A DNA stretch of 64,000 nucleotides from Acidobacteriota bacterium (lineage in GTDB: Bacteria; Acidobacteriota; Terriglobia; Acidiferrales; UBA7541), in NCBI GenBank assembly GCA_003223325.1, contig QHYS01000026.1:22649-86648 (forward strand), given 5' to 3'. The notes under the pieces are model-generated. The model searched no databases. It was not told where the DNA came from and saw nothing but the letters and a program-made list of their open reading frames with translations. The number at the start of each line of letters is the position of its first letter. The stretch's first letter is position 1. A program made the translations under genes and the position numbers. Below are positions 9,282 to 18,910 of the stretch, piece after piece.

Positions 9282-10028
9282 TCAGCTCATGCGCAAACCG
9301 CCGTTCACGTCGAGCACATGCCCGGTGATATATCCTGCTTCATCGCTCGCCAGAAACAAGACTGCCGCCGCGACCTCCGCGTCCTTGCCCATTCGCCCCA
9401 AGGGAATCCGCGCCACCAATTCTTGTTTTGTCGTCTCCGGTAGCGGGTCGGTCATGGGAGAGACAATGAATCCAGGAGCGACGGCATTAACAGTGATGTT
9501 GCGTGATGCCACTTCCGTGGCGATGGCCCGCGTCAGTCCGATCAGCCCCGCCTTGGCCGCGATGTAATTCGCTTGCCCGGCATTGCCGGATTGAGCCACA
9601 ACCGAGGTCACATTGATGATGCGGCCGGAGCGTTGGCGTAACATCACGGCCAGCGCCTGCTGAATACAGAAATAGGCTCCGGTCAGGTTAGTCCGCAGAA
9701 CCGCTTCCCAGTCTTCCGCCTTCATGCGCACCGCCAGACCATCTCGAGTGATCGCGGCGTTATTCACCAGAATATCCAGCCGGCCGAATCGTTCGATGGC
9801 CTGACGAAAGCCTGCCTTGACTTCTTGCGGATCCCCGATATCCATCTGAACCGCAAGTGCTGCGCCCGGGGCAACGCCGATTTCTTCCGCGAGGCGTTGA
9901 AGCTTTTCCGCATTACGTGCCGCAATCACAACGCGTGCCCCGGCGCACGAGAGCGCCAGAGCAATGGCCCGGCCGATCCCTTGCGATGCGCCAGTCACCA
10001 GCGCTATCCGATCCTTTAAGCTGAACAT
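9282..10028 (-). CDS. fabG: 3-oxoacyl-ACP reductase
   Basis: FabG is the NADPH-dependent short-chain dehydrogenase that reduces beta-ketoacyl-ACP. The 248-residue length is normal. The Rossmann motif GASQGIG lies at residues 13-19, NNAA at about 89-92, and the catalytic Ser142, Tyr155 and Lys159 are in SVVAQSGNAGQANYIAAKAG. The C-terminus ends ITGHVLDVNGGLRMS, as in true FabG proteins. It lies between fabD and acpP in the same direction, which favours fatty-acid synthesis over a generic dehydrogenase role. Confidence 0.96.
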   Translation of the reverse strand: MFSLKDRIALVTGASQGIGRAIALALSCAGARVVIAARNAEKLQRLAEEIGVAPGAALAVQMDIGDPQEVKAGFRQAIERFGRLDILVNNAAITRDGLAVRMKAEDWEAVLRTNLTGAYFCIQQALAVMLRQRSGRIINVTSVVAQSGNAGQANYIAAKAGLIGLTRAIATEVASRNITVNAVAPGFIVSPMTDPLPETTKQELVARIPLGRMGKDAEVAAAVLFLASDEAGYITGHVLDVNGGLRMS

Positions 10029-10054
10029 AACCGCGGGTGCCCGTGCATTTGCAT

Positions 10055-11020
10055 TCAGGAGGCCTCGGCTTCTGCCTCTTGGCCTCGTATCTGCACCAGA
10101 CGATCGAGCGCGATCTGAAGTGACTTTATGTCTTCGATGTTCAGGGAATGCACCGAGCGGTCGATCTGCCGCAGTAGCCCGCTGAGCACGCGGCCCGGAC
10201 CGACTTCCACAAACGTTGTGGCGCCCTGCTCGATCAGTTCGCGGATCGATTCCTCCCAGCGCACCGGCAGAGTCACCTGCCGAATCAACGCTTCTCTTGC
10301 TTCCGCTCCGCTTGTAATGACGCCCGCGTCCACATTGGTGACCAGGGGAATCTTCAATGAAGAAAAGTGGGTGGCGTGCAGATCCTCTGTCAAACGCTCT
10401 TGCGCCGGGCGCATCAGTTCGCTGTGAAATGGCGCTGAAACCGGCAGTACGACGGCCCGCTTGGCGCCGGCTGCCGACGCGTTTTCCACGGCGCTTTTCA
10501 CCGCCGCGGCATCACCCGATATGACCGTTTGTTCCGGCGAATTCAAATTGGCAGGCATCACCTTCCCGTCCGTTGCTTTGCGGCAAATTTCGGCCACTTG
10601 TCCGGGCCGCATGCCGAGAATTGCGGCCATGGCGCCCGCTCCACGAGGAACAGCTTCTTGCATATATTGCCCGCGCTTTCTCACCAGCCGGACGGCATCT
10701 ACAAATTTCAGGGCGCCAGCGGCTACGAGCGCCGAATATTCTCCCAAGCTATGGCCGGCGACATAGTCAGGGCGCACGCCCTTCTGCTCGAGCACGTGAT
10801 AAGCGGCCACCGAAACAGTGAGAATGGCGGGTTGCGTATTCTCCGTGAGCTTCAGTGCCTCATCGGGTCCGGAGAAGCAAAGTTGGGAAATCGAGAATCC
10901 CAACGCCCGATCAGCTTCCTCAAAGACTCTGCCGGCCACCGGAAACGAATCCGCGAGTTCCCGGCCCATGCCGGCATATTGGGATCCCTGACCCGGAAAA
11001 AGAAATACAACTCCACTCAT
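10055..11020 (-). CDS. fabD: Malonyl-CoA-ACP transacylase
   Basis: FabD loads malonyl groups onto ACP. The 321-residue protein opens with FLFPGQGSQYAGMGREL, has the nucleophile motif GHSLGEYSA with Ser91, and the catalytic His in SAPFHSELM near residue 200. FVEVGPGRVLSGL near the end is also family-typical. It is 26 bases upstream of fabG and 30 bases downstream of plsX, so the block is tightly packed and probably one operon. Confidence 0.97.
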   Translation of the reverse strand: MSGVVFLFPGQGSQYAGMGRELADSFPVAGRVFEEADRALGFSISQLCFSGPDEALKLTENTQPAILTVSVAAYHVLEQKGVRPDYVAGHSLGEYSALVAAGALKFVDAVRLVRKRGQYMQEAVPRGAGAMAAILGMRPGQVAEICRKATDGKVMPANLNSPEQTVISGDAAAVKSAVENASAAGAKRAVVLPVSAPFHSELMRPAQERLTEDLHATHFSSLKIPLVTNVDAGVITSGAEAREALIRQVTLPVRWEESIRELIEQGATTFVEVGPGRVLSGLLRQIDRSVHSLNIEDIKSLQIALDRLVQIRGQEAEAEAS

Positions 11021-11050
11021 TTGATCCGAGGGCTCCTTCAGGCTGGCGGA

Positions 11051-12064
11051 TTATGCCCCAACCGCAATTGGCAAAGAGGAAAGCTCTCGCTCGATCCGTT
11101 CATTCAGTTGCGCGTGCGTCAGTTCGGATGCCACACGCACTGCATTCTTTATGGCATTGGCGTTGGACCTGCCATGGCCGACGATGGCTACGCCACGCAC
11201 GCCAAGCAACGGCGCTCCGCCGTACTCGGAGTAGTCGATGTTGCGCCGAAACTCATGGTAGGCGCTCCGCGAAAGCACGTAACCAACCTGCGAGGCGATC
11301 GTGCTCTTGAGCGCCTTTTTAAGTACGGCGGCGATATGCTGGGCCACGCCTTCGCTGATCTTCAAAGCGACATTGCCAATGAAGCCGTCGCAGACAATAA
11401 CGTCCACGCTGCCCGAAAAGACGTCGCGTCCTTCGATATTCCCGACGAAATTGAGGGGCAAGTCCTTGAGCCTGTTATACACCTCTTTTGTGAGTTCATT
11501 CCCCTTGGATTCTTCCTCACCTATGGAGAGCAAGGCCACCTTTGGCCGCCGCGTGCCGAAGATAACCCGGTAATAAATCTCTCCCATCACCGCAAACTGC
11601 AGCAGGTGGCCCGCTTTTGAATCCACGTTCGCGCCCGCGTCGATCAAGACCGTTACGCCTCCGCGGCTGGTCGGAAAGGGCGCGGCGAGCGCCGGCCTTT
11701 GCACGGAGGGAAGCGTGCCGAGCACAAAACGCGCAACAGTCATGAGCGCGCCGGTATTACCGGCGCTGACGAGCGCATCGGCCTGTCTGTGTCGCACTAA
11801 GCGCGCCGCTACGTGCGCCGAGCTGTCTTTTTTCCGGCGAAAAGCTTGCGCAGGAGAATCGCTCATCGCGATCACGTCGCTTGCCGGGACGACTTCGAGG
11901 GAAAGGCCTCGCAGGGAGTGCCGCGCCAGCTCGCGTTTAATCTCTGCGGGTATGCCTACCAGCAGTACTCGAAGCCCCAGTTCGCGGGCCGCTAGGACCG
12001 ATCCCTCCACCTCGGGGCGGGGGGCAAGGTCGCCGCCCATAGCGTCCACGGCGATGGTAATCAT
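11051..12064 (-). CDS. plsX: Phosphate acyltransferase PlsX
   Basis: PlsX makes acyl-phosphate from acyl-ACP for phospholipid synthesis. The start is taken at MITIAVDAMGGD, the invariant PlsX N-terminus; the frame extends 44 codons further upstream across the intergenic space after rpmF but that part lacks similarity. Landmarks are LVSAGNTGALM, RPALAAPFPTSRG, DAGANVDSK and the GCD-like VCDGFIGNVALK. The 337-residue length is usual. It sits between rpmF and fabD, the classic rpmF-plsX-fab arrangement. Confidence 0.96.
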   Translation of the reverse strand: MITIAVDAMGGDLAPRPEVEGSVLAARELGLRVLLVGIPAEIKRELARHSLRGLSLEVVPASDVIAMSDSPAQAFRRKKDSSAHVAARLVRHRQADALVSAGNTGALMTVARFVLGTLPSVQRPALAAPFPTSRGGVTVLIDAGANVDSKAGHLLQFAVMGEIYYRVIFGTRRPKVALLSIGEEESKGNELTKEVYNRLKDLPLNFVGNIEGRDVFSGSVDVIVCDGFIGNVALKISEGVAQHIAAVLKKALKSTIASQVGYVLSRSAYHEFRRNIDYSEYGGAPLLGVRGVAIVGHGRSNANAIKNAVRVASELTHAQLNERIERELSSLPIAVGA

Positions 12065-12141
12065 CTGGAACCGCCTCTTGCGTCGTATCAGTACCCTAGA
12101 TTGGCCTGGGAAGACAAAGCGCGCCGGTGAACAGCTGCGAT

Positions 12142-12321
12142 TCAGGCAGAAGTATCCATCACTTCCCTGCCCTTGTAGTAGCCGCAATGTGGGCAAGCTC
12201 GATGGGGCTGCTTCATTTCATGGCAATTCGGGCATTCGGTGAAGGCCGGCGCGACTAAATGATCATGTGCCCGCCGGTTGTTCTTACGTCTTTTCGAATG
12301 ACGCCGTTTTGGGTTAGGCAT
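12142..12321 (-). CDS. rpmF: 50S ribosomal protein L32
   Basis: This short gene encodes 59 residues starting MPNPKRRHSKRRKNNRRAHD, the recognisable L32 N-terminus. Two CxxC pairs (CPNC and CPHC, with HRACPHCGYYKGREV) form a zinc ribbon. A strong GAGGAG ribosome binding site lies 5 bases before the ATG. Location between the DUF177 gene and plsX is the standard bacterial context, where DUF177 and L32 are commonly co-transcribed. Confidence 0.97.
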   Translation of the reverse strand: MPNPKRRHSKRRKNNRRAHDHLVAPAFTECPNCHEMKQPHRACPHCGYYKGREVMDTSA

Positions 12322-12385
12322 GCAAACTCCTCGCTCGGATCGCTGCTCTCTCGCGCGCGATTCTATGGCGTTTTGATCAATATGG

Positions 12386-12919
12386 CTATTGCTTTTTGAA
12401 CCAGTCCTGCTTCAGACGAGCCAACGGCTCCATTCGCGGATCACCGGAGTGACTCTCGCAGCGGCACGCGTCGCTATTGAGGTTGGCGCCGCAATGCGGG
12501 CAGAGGCCCTTGCAATCGCCGCGACAAATGATTTTCATGGGTATGGCCAGCAACACCTGTTCCGCAAGCACATCCGTCAGGAAGAGCCCGTCGCCTTCGA
12601 AGAAGGCGATCTCGGTGTCGTCCAGTTTCAGCCGAACCTCTTCCTCCCGGGAAATGGACTGCATGGGCCGGTAATAGAGATCGAAGCCGCGGGTTACCTC
12701 CTCGACGACCGGCTCTAAACAGCGCGCACACGCCATCTCCACGCGTGTGTGCAGCTCCCCGGAAATACGGATTTGGCTGTCCACCATTTCTGCGGTTGCC
12801 CGAACCTCCAGTGGATCGATCTGGCGAAAGTCGTGGGTATGATAATCCACCGCGCCCGGCGCGTAATTCTGATGGAGACGCAGCTTATGCAGCGCCAGTT
12901 CTTTGACATCGAGGAACAT
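12386..12919 (-). CDS. DUF177 (YceD-like) protein
   Basis: YceD/DUF177 proteins are small proteins almost always found next to rpmF and linked to 23S rRNA processing or ribosome assembly. This one is 177 residues, with the family core CARCLEPVVEEVTRGFDLYY and the C-terminal CRGDCKGLCPHCGANLNSD, where four cysteines probably bind zinc. It is the first gene of the rpmF-plsX-fab block, 64 bases upstream of rpmF. Confidence 0.92.
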   Translation of the reverse strand: MFLDVKELALHKLRLHQNYAPGAVDYHTHDFRQIDPLEVRATAEMVDSQIRISGELHTRVEMACARCLEPVVEEVTRGFDLYYRPMQSISREEEVRLKLDDTEIAFFEGDGLFLTDVLAEQVLLAIPMKIICRGDCKGLCPHCGANLNSDACRCESHSGDPRMEPLARLKQDWFKKQ

Positions 12920-13010
12920 AAACGAGGCCTTTGAAAGCGAAACGTCATTATACGGAGCACCCGAACGATGTCAAGAAATCAGCCAGGCGTGTTGTCAACA
13001 ATGGCGATGC

Positions 13011-14141
13011 TCAAATCGATGCAGTCATCCCGACGAGCTCACGGTGCTGACGCAGTAGGAAATGATCGGTCATACCGGCGATGTAATCGCAGACAACACG
13101 GTGAGGCGCCTCCCGCGCGGTCAACTCAGAATAATATTTCGGCAGGGACGTCGGATGCGCCAGGTAAAAGCGCAAGAGTTGCTCGAGAGCGTTCACGGAA
13201 CGGTCCCGCTCTTCGACGATTGCCGGATGATCATAGAGCCGGCGGTAGAGAAATCGCTTGAGCTCGCTATTGTTTTTCGCCACCTGCGTGCTGAATCCAA
13301 CCAGGCGGTGCGGCAGTCGGCGAATATCATCGGTATTCTTGGCGCCGCTCGCTAAAATCCGCTCCCGAGTTTGCTCGATCAGATCCGTCGCCAGACAGTC
13401 GAGGAGCCTTTTAATCGTTTCGCCGATTTTGAGCTTGGTTCGCCCGCCCGGATGGGTGCGATCTACCTCATCGTAGACATCGGTAAAGAAAGGCAGTTCC
13501 ACTCTGAGCATGTCGATCTCGAGCAGGCGCGCCTCAAAACCGTCATCCAGATCGGCGGAGTTGTAGGCAATCTCATCGACTGCATTCATCAGCTGGGCCT
13601 CTATAGGAGGCTGCAGGTCCAATTGGTATTCAGCAAGTTCCCGGAAGTCTGCCGGCGGATAGTCGCGCGAGTGCTTGACGATGCCTTCGCGAACTTCGAA
13701 AGTCAGATTCAAGCCTGGAAAATCGAGATATCGCTGCTCGAATTGCTCCACGATTCTCAGCGCATGCAAGTTGTGATCGAAGCGGTCGCCGTAATCGCGC
13801 ATCAATTCGTGGAGGCGCATTTCGCCGGCATGTCCAAATGGCGGATGTCCGATGTCGTGCACCAGGGCAAGCGCTTCGGCCAGTTCGGTATTCAAGCCGA
13901 GTGCCTGCGCCACGGTGCGCGCAATCTGAGCGACCTCGATGGTGTGCGTCAGGCGATTCCGGAAATGATCGGAGTAGCGGGTCGTAAAGACCTGCGTCTT
14001 TGCCTCTAAACGGCGAAATGCACGCGAGTGGATCACGCGATCGCGATCCCGCGCGTATTCGCCGCGATAGGGATGCATGGGTTCCGGCCAGCGACGCCCA
14101 CGGGAACACCTCTCATCCATGGCTACCGCGGCCAGATCCAT
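13011..14141 (-). CDS. dgt: dGTPase-like HD-domain triphosphohydrolase
   Basis: This 376-residue protein matches the deoxyguanosinetriphosphate triphosphohydrolase-like family (short form), which cleaves dNTPs to deoxynucleoside and triphosphate. The HD metal site is clear: His66 in NRLTHTIEVAQIAR, His95-Asp96 in VHDIGHPPFGHAGE, and a later Asp in AVDEIAYNSADLDDG. The N-terminal YARDRDRVIHSRAFRRLEAK is diagnostic of the family. It is a single gene upstream of the DUF177 gene by about 90 bases and may be read separately. Substrate range is not determined by sequence. Confidence 0.92.
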   Translation of the reverse strand: MDLAAVAMDERCSRGRRWPEPMHPYRGEYARDRDRVIHSRAFRRLEAKTQVFTTRYSDHFRNRLTHTIEVAQIARTVAQALGLNTELAEALALVHDIGHPPFGHAGEMRLHELMRDYGDRFDHNLHALRIVEQFEQRYLDFPGLNLTFEVREGIVKHSRDYPPADFRELAEYQLDLQPPIEAQLMNAVDEIAYNSADLDDGFEARLLEIDMLRVELPFFTDVYDEVDRTHPGGRTKLKIGETIKRLLDCLATDLIEQTRERILASGAKNTDDIRRLPHRLVGFSTQVAKNNSELKRFLYRRLYDHPAIVEERDRSVNALEQLLRFYLAHPTSLPKYYSELTAREAPHRVVCDYIAGMTDHFLLRQHRELVGMTASI

Positions 14142-14219
14142 GCGGTCATTCTATGTCACGGCGATTTCGCGAGAAAGAACGGACACCGGGGAAAAACACA
14201 CGGAGGGCCTGAGGCGAGT

Positions 14220-14942
14220 TCACCCCTTTACCTGAAGCAATTGCAGGCGCTCGTCCGCTTCCTGAGCGGCCTGAGTACCGGGGAACTCCTCTTTCACTTG
14301 CTTATAAAGCTTGGCCGCCTGAGCTGGATCGGAGCTGCTGTAGTGATCAGCCAACGCCAGTAAGACGACGGGCTTGGGAACGAAGAGGGTCGGCTTGTTG
14401 GCAAGCTGCTGGTAGAGCGGCACCGCCTGCGAACCTTTTCCAGCCTCATCATAGACCTGTGCCAGCTTGAAACGCGCCAGAGCCGAGAGGCTCTCATCCC
14501 TGCTCGATTGCAAAGACTTCAAATCGTTTTCAGCCTCGTCGTAACGCCCCAGCTTCTCAAGACTCAAAGCCGCGTAATAGCGGGCCAATTGCCCGGGGCG
14601 GGTCCTGGAATAACGGTTTGCGACGTCCGTGAATCTCTTTACGGCATCGGCGTACTTGTTCTTTTCGTCCACATAGGTAACTTCATTTGGCAGAGCGGGT
14701 TCCTCGGCTTTCCGAATCCGCGCCTGGTAAATCTTCATGGCGTCGGCTAATGCGGACGCTCCTTTGGCGGTTTGGTTTTGGGTGTAAAAGCGCCAGCCCA
14801 GCACCACGAGCACAATGAACAGTACCACCCCGCCATAGACCCAGATGTCCCGCTGATGCGAAAAAATAGCCTCAGCGCCGTGGCTCAAGGTCTCGCGGAT
14901 TTCGTCTTTTTTCAGTTCCTTGCGGGAGATATGCTGCGGCAA
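14220..14942 (-). CDS. Membrane-anchored tetratricopeptide protein (YfgM/BamD-like)
   Basis: From a TTG start at 14942, preceded at 6 bases by AAGGAG (minus strand; 14949-14954), the protein is 240 residues and begins MPQHISRKELKKDE. A longer frame from 15047 exists but lacks a ribosome site. One transmembrane helix (about residues 31-53, VYGGVVLFIVLVVLGW) is followed by TPR-like repeats (RYYAALSLEKLGRYDEAEND, FKLAQVYDEAGKGSQAVPLY, LALADHYSSSDPAQAAKLY). Such proteins act as periplasmic scaffolds or chaperone helpers. The exact role is unknown. Confidence 0.8.
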   Translation of the reverse strand: MPQHISRKELKKDEIRETLSHGAEAIFSHQRDIWVYGGVVLFIVLVVLGWRFYTQNQTAKGASALADAMKIYQARIRKAEEPALPNEVTYVDEKNKYADAVKRFTDVANRYSRTRPGQLARYYAALSLEKLGRYDEAENDLKSLQSSRDESLSALARFKLAQVYDEAGKGSQAVPLYQQLANKPTLFVPKPVVLLALADHYSSSDPAQAAKLYKQVKEEFPGTQAAQEADERLQLLQVKG

Positions 14943-15095
14943 ACGAAGCTCCTTGATAGGGAGTCGACTGAAAATCCTGCCGTAATCCTGCGGGAGTCCG
15001 AACCGCAGGGGCCGCACTTGAGGCGACACAAAAAGAACCGGCCCCATCCAGCGAACAGGGCCTCATCAATCGAAGAAACAATGAAACTTAAGCTT

Positions 15096-15302
15096 TTACG
15101 GTACGGTTACGTTCTCGGCCTGGTAGCCCTTTGGCCCCTGTTTGACCTCGAACTCGACCATCTGTCCCTCCGTCAGCGATTTGTAGCCATCCATCTGAAT
15201 CGCGGAGAAATGGACGAATACGTCCTCTCCCGACTGGCGCTGGATGAAGCCATAACCCTTTGCCGCGTTAAACCACTTCACCACACCTTGTTCTCTGCTC
15301 AA
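15096..15302 (-). CDS. csp: Cold-shock domain protein
   Basis: A single cold-shock domain (68 residues) with RNP1-like GYGFIQR and RNP2-like DVFVHFSAI, binding single-stranded RNA or DNA. A TTG start at 15302 ([19 protein letters not shown]) has GAGGAG 8 bases upstream; the GTG three codons earlier overlaps that ribosome site and is less likely. The roughly 250-base upstream region is not coding and could hold the long leader seen in cold-regulated csp genes, though I see no decisive structure. Confidence 0.93.
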   Translation of the reverse strand: MSREQGVVKWFNAAKGYGFIQRQSGEDVFVHFSAIQMDGYKSLTEGQMVEFEVKQGPKGYQAENVTVP

Positions 15303-15550
15303 CTTCTTCACTCCTCATCTTGATCTTCGCTATTTGCCGGGTGTAACGCCAGTCGGTGGAGCTCGGAATTACCCGGTGACGGGGCCCTTGCACCACTACG
15401 GGATTACAAGACCCAATCAAACGCGGCGCAATGCTGGCATAAACTGCCCCCTGCTGTCCAGAGCCTTTGTAGCTTAGCTTATCCGGGCGGCTTACGCGGC
15501 CCGACTGTCGGCCTCTGACTGGGGCGCTGGAACTCGGTTTTTGGTGCGGT

Positions 15551-16006
15551 TTACTTATCTTGCAGATGTGGAGCGGAGTGCGGCTGGCCTAGCTTTTTCG
15601 CCATGATCACTTCCGCACCGCCCTGAGGAGTGCGACGCAGCTCAAATTCGTCCATAAAAGTTCGCATGAGGAAAATCCCGCGGCCGGAGGTCTTCAAAAG
15701 ATTTTCGTCCGCGAGCGGATCCGGCACCTCATGCAGGTCAAAGCCCCGCCCCTGATCGAGGATGTGCACAATGAACTTGTCGTCCCTCACCTCAAAGTTC
15801 AGTTGAATCTTCTTGTGACGCTGCTCTTCATTTCCGTAGCGAAAGGCATTGATCACGCCTTCCCTTACAGACATGCCGATTTTCAGACAGTCGTCATCAT
15901 TGAAGCCGGCCGCTCTGGCCACGCGTTCGGTTATGCCTTCAGCCAATGCCACGCTGTCAAGCAGCGTCTCCATCGTAACTTCGATGCGGTTGGTACCATT
16001 CGTCAT
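15551..16006 (-). CDS. Anti-sigma-factor-type serine kinase / HATPase_c_2 protein
   Basis: The protein has the GHKL ATPase fold of RsbW/SpoIIAB-like switch kinases: N-box REGVINAFRYGNE, G1 box LDQGRGFDLHEVPDP and G2 box TSGRGIFLMRTFMDEF. Start MTNGTNRIEV at 16006 is chosen over an ATG 12 codons upstream because a GGAAG-like site precedes it. Such proteins bind anti-anti-sigma or sigma factors in partner-switching stress control. No partner gene is adjacent, so the target is unknown. Confidence 0.85.
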   Translation of the reverse strand: MTNGTNRIEVTMETLLDSVALAEGITERVARAAGFNDDDCLKIGMSVREGVINAFRYGNEEQRHKKIQLNFEVRDDKFIVHILDQGRGFDLHEVPDPLADENLLKTSGRGIFLMRTFMDEFELRRTPQGGAEVIMAKKLGQPHSAPHLQDK

Positions 16007-16560
16007 ATCTTCCGTCTCTAGAGCGGGGCCACTCAGTAGCATAGCTCATTTGGAATGGCCCACAAAAGCAGCTACCTGCCTTCGCAAATGCGCAATCGTA
16101 GTGAATGCTCAGGCCCCATAAGTACGGTCGAAGGTGGAAGAATGGTGACTACTCAGAATTTGGGCCAAGCTGGGCTCCTGCGACAGCAATGTTTTGCTTC
16201 GAGTGCGATTGACCAAAGCTATCTCACGTTGATGGTCGGGACGCTCAACGCCGGCAGGGTTATAGTGAACGACGAACCGCTCGCGGGCATAGTTCCGGTT
16301 AAAGACGGCCGCGCTGAGCGCCTTAAAAAAGCATGGGTGAGGGGAAGCGGGGCTCCGGCCGCAAGGCTAAACCAACTGAGTGGGCAGCGCCAGAGGCGCT
16401 TTTGCCGGCCGCTTGTCACCCAAACAGTTACTTCTTGCCTCTTGAGGTGCAACTTCGGTCTCCGCTCTTTACACAAGCCTGGCCGATGCCCATATTGGAG
16501 AGACGAAATCAGCTTCTCAATTTCGCTGCGGTTAATTCAGCGTCGAAAGAGGTTTGCCAA

Positions 16561-17124
16561 ATGATGCCTGCGCTGATCGTCATCGCGATCCTCGCACTAT
16601 CGATTGTGTTTATCTACAACGGACTGGTGCGGCTCCGGGTGCAATGTGATAACGCTTGGGCGGATATCGATGTGCAGCTCAAGCGCCGTTACGACCTGAT
16701 CCCCAACCTGGTCGAAACCGTCAAGGGATATGCCGCGCACGAGCGCGGGACCTTCGAGGCCGTGACGGCAGCGCGCAATCAGGCCATGTCGGCGCAAGGT
16801 CCCGCGGCCAAAGGTCAGGCCGAGGGAATGCTGAGCGGCGCTTTGCGCCAGCTCTTTGCGCTCTCGGAAGCCTACCCTCAGCTTCGCGCTGCGGAAAACT
16901 TTGCCCAGCTTCAGGCCTCGCTCAACCAGATTGAAGACACGCTGCAGAATGCGCGCCGTTATTACAACGCTGCGGTGCGCGATTTCAACACCCGCGTGGA
17001 GCAATTTCCTTCCAATATGGTTGCGGGCATGGGCAATTTCAAACCGCGCGAGTTCTTCGAAATCTCGGCTCCGGCCGAACGCGAAGTTCCGCGTGTCAAC
17101 TTCAGCACGACGCCAGCGGCCTGA
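16561..17124 (+). CDS. lemA: LemA family protein
   Basis: LemA proteins are short membrane proteins with an N-terminal helix (here ALIVIAILALSIVFIYNGLV, residues 4-23) and a long alpha-helical extracytoplasmic domain. Family motifs are present: NAWADIDVQLKRRYDLIPNL and VETVKGYAAHE, RNQAM, YPQLRAAENFAQLQ, and RRYYNAAVRDFNTRVEQFP. Start is ATG 16561 (187 residues); the frame upstream lacks similarity. It is 10 bases from the DUF2207 gene, a common pairing. The cellular role is unclear. Confidence 0.95.
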   Translation: MMPALIVIAILALSIVFIYNGLVRLRVQCDNAWADIDVQLKRRYDLIPNLVETVKGYAAHERGTFEAVTAARNQAMSAQGPAAKGQAEGMLSGALRQLFALSEAYPQLRAAENFAQLQASLNQIEDTLQNARRYYNAAVRDFNTRVEQFPSNMVAGMGNFKPREFFEISAPAEREVPRVNFSTTPAA

Positions 17125-17134
17125 ACCTCGCTCG

Positions 17135-18910
17135 ATGGTTTCTGCTGGCATCCGGTGTCTCGAAAACCGCCGGCACAACTCTACCCTGAGCCGTTTGTCA
17201 CGACGCTTCCGCCGGGGGGCCCTCCTCTGTCCGGCTCTTATGTTGGGGACGTTGTTTGCCGGCCCAACTTCTGCAGGCACGGTGCGCATCCGCGATTTCC
17301 ATGCTGAGCTCGATGTGCTGCCGGACTCCTCCCTCGACGTCACTGAGACCATTCAAGTCGACTTCACCGGCGCCCGGAACGGAATTTATCGCACCATTCC
17401 CGTGGAGTATGAGGGGCCCGGCGGCTTCAATTATTCGCTTTTCCTTACCGACATCACCGCCACCGATTCCGACGGCGCCTCCCTTCGCATCGAAAAGCAG
17501 CGGCACGCCGGAAATCTCCAACTGAAGTTCCATGTCCCTGCCGCGGAGGATACTTCGAGAAATATCTCGCTTCATTATCGCGTTCGCGACGGCCTGCGCT
17601 TCTTCGAGGATCATGACGAACTCTATTGGAACGTGACCGGCACCGGCTGGGATGTTCTCATCGAATCCGCAAGCGCGCATGTCATCCTGCCCGGAGGAGT
17701 CACGGGCCTGCGTGCGGCCAACTACACCGGCTTCTTGGGCTCCCGCTTGCAGGACGCGCGCGTGGATATCCTCGGCAGCAACATCGATATCCGATCCCAG
17801 CGGCCGCTTGCCTTTCACGAAGGCCTGACCATTGTCGCCGGATGGGACAAGGGATTCGTGCACGAGCCGGCCGGTTCTGAGAAAGTCGCGCAATTCCTGC
17901 AGAGCAATTGGCCCCTGTTCGTTCCCGCCGGCGTCTTCGTGCTGATGTTTTGGCTTTGGTATACGCGGGGCCGGGAGCCGCGGGTAGGTGCAATTGCCGT
18001 GCAATATGAGCAGCCTGCCGGCCTTTCTCCTGGCGAAGCGGGAGCGCTGGTTGACGATCAAGCGGGAATTCGCGACATTACCGCGACGCTGGTCGACCTT
18101 GCCGTGCGCGGATTCATCGTGATCGAAGAGAAAGAGGTCTCCCACTTGATGGGTTTGTATTCCAACAAGGAATACGTCTTTCATCTCAACAAGAAGCCGA
18201 CGGAATGGACGGGAGCGAAGTCTTACGAATTACTCTTGCTTAACGGAATTTTCGGGGCGCCTCTCGTGGGCGTGCGAGATGAGGTCGCGCTCTCCGAATT
18301 ACAGAATCGGTTCTATAAGAATCTGCCGGGAATTCGCAGGGCGATTCTTGAGTCCTTAGTGCAGCACGGCTATTTCGCGTACCGGCCCGATATTGTTCGC
18401 CAGGCATACATACTTGCTGCTGCCGTCACCGGAGCTCTGCTCTACCTATTCGGCCAATCCTTTAGCGTCGCCGCAATTCTGACGGGTCTCGCGATCGCCG
18501 GGTTCGGGTGGTTCATGCCTACGCGAACCGTTGATGACGTCCGTGCACTTCACGATACGCTCGGATTCGAGAACTTTCTGAGCCACGTCGAAGGCGATCA
18601 CCTGGCCCGGACACCCCAGTCTCCTGCAAATTTCGAGAAGTACCTCCCGTTTGCCATGGCGCTGGGCGTGGAGAAAAAATGGGTCGGTGCCTTCGACGGA
18701 ATGCTGCAGCAGCCATCCTGGTATCAAACGACCGGCACCGCGGTGTTTCACCCTGTCGGTTTTGTATACAGCCTCGATCAAATGGCTGCGCGTACCGGGC
18801 AGGTGATGGCTTCCGCGCCCAGAAGCTCAGGCAATTCGGCCACCTCGGGATTTGGCGGTATGGGCGGAGTGGGCGGCGGCTTTGGCGGCGGGGGCGGCGG
18901 CGGCTTCTAA
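17135..18910 (+). CDS. DUF2207 membrane protein, C-terminal Gly-rich tail
   Basis: From ATG 17135 the protein is 591 residues. A signal peptide-like N-terminus (about residues 29-47) leads into the extracytoplasmic DUF2207 domain (TVRIRDFHAELDVLPDSSLD, GIYRTIPVEYEGPGGFNY). A helix near residue 265 (LFVPAGVFVLMFWLWY) is followed by a cytoplasmic domain, two more helices near 430-460, and a tail GFGGMGGVGGGFGGGGGGGF. This layout is typical of the family, which often sits beside LemA. Function is unknown; a role at the envelope is inferred. Confidence 0.9.
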   Translation: MVSAGIRCLENRRHNSTLSRLSRRFRRGALLCPALMLGTLFAGPTSAGTVRIRDFHAELDVLPDSSLDVTETIQVDFTGARNGIYRTIPVEYEGPGGFNYSLFLTDITATDSDGASLRIEKQRHAGNLQLKFHVPAAEDTSRNISLHYRVRDGLRFFEDHDELYWNVTGTGWDVLIESASAHVILPGGVTGLRAANYTGFLGSRLQDARVDILGSNIDIRSQRPLAFHEGLTIVAGWDKGFVHEPAGSEKVAQFLQSNWPLFVPAGVFVLMFWLWYTRGREPRVGAIAVQYEQPAGLSPGEAGALVDDQAGIRDITATLVDLAVRGFIVIEEKEVSHLMGLYSNKEYVFHLNKKPTEWTGAKSYELLLLNGIFGAPLVGVRDEVALSELQNRFYKNLPGIRRAILESLVQHGYFAYRPDIVRQAYILAAAVTGALLYLFGQSFSVAAILTGLAIAGFGWFMPTRTVDDVRALHDTLGFENFLSHVEGDHLARTPQSPANFEKYLPFAMALGVEKKWVGAFDGMLQQPSWYQTTGTAVFHPVGFVYSLDQMAARTGQVMASAPRSSGNSATSGFGGMGGVGGGFGGGGGGGF

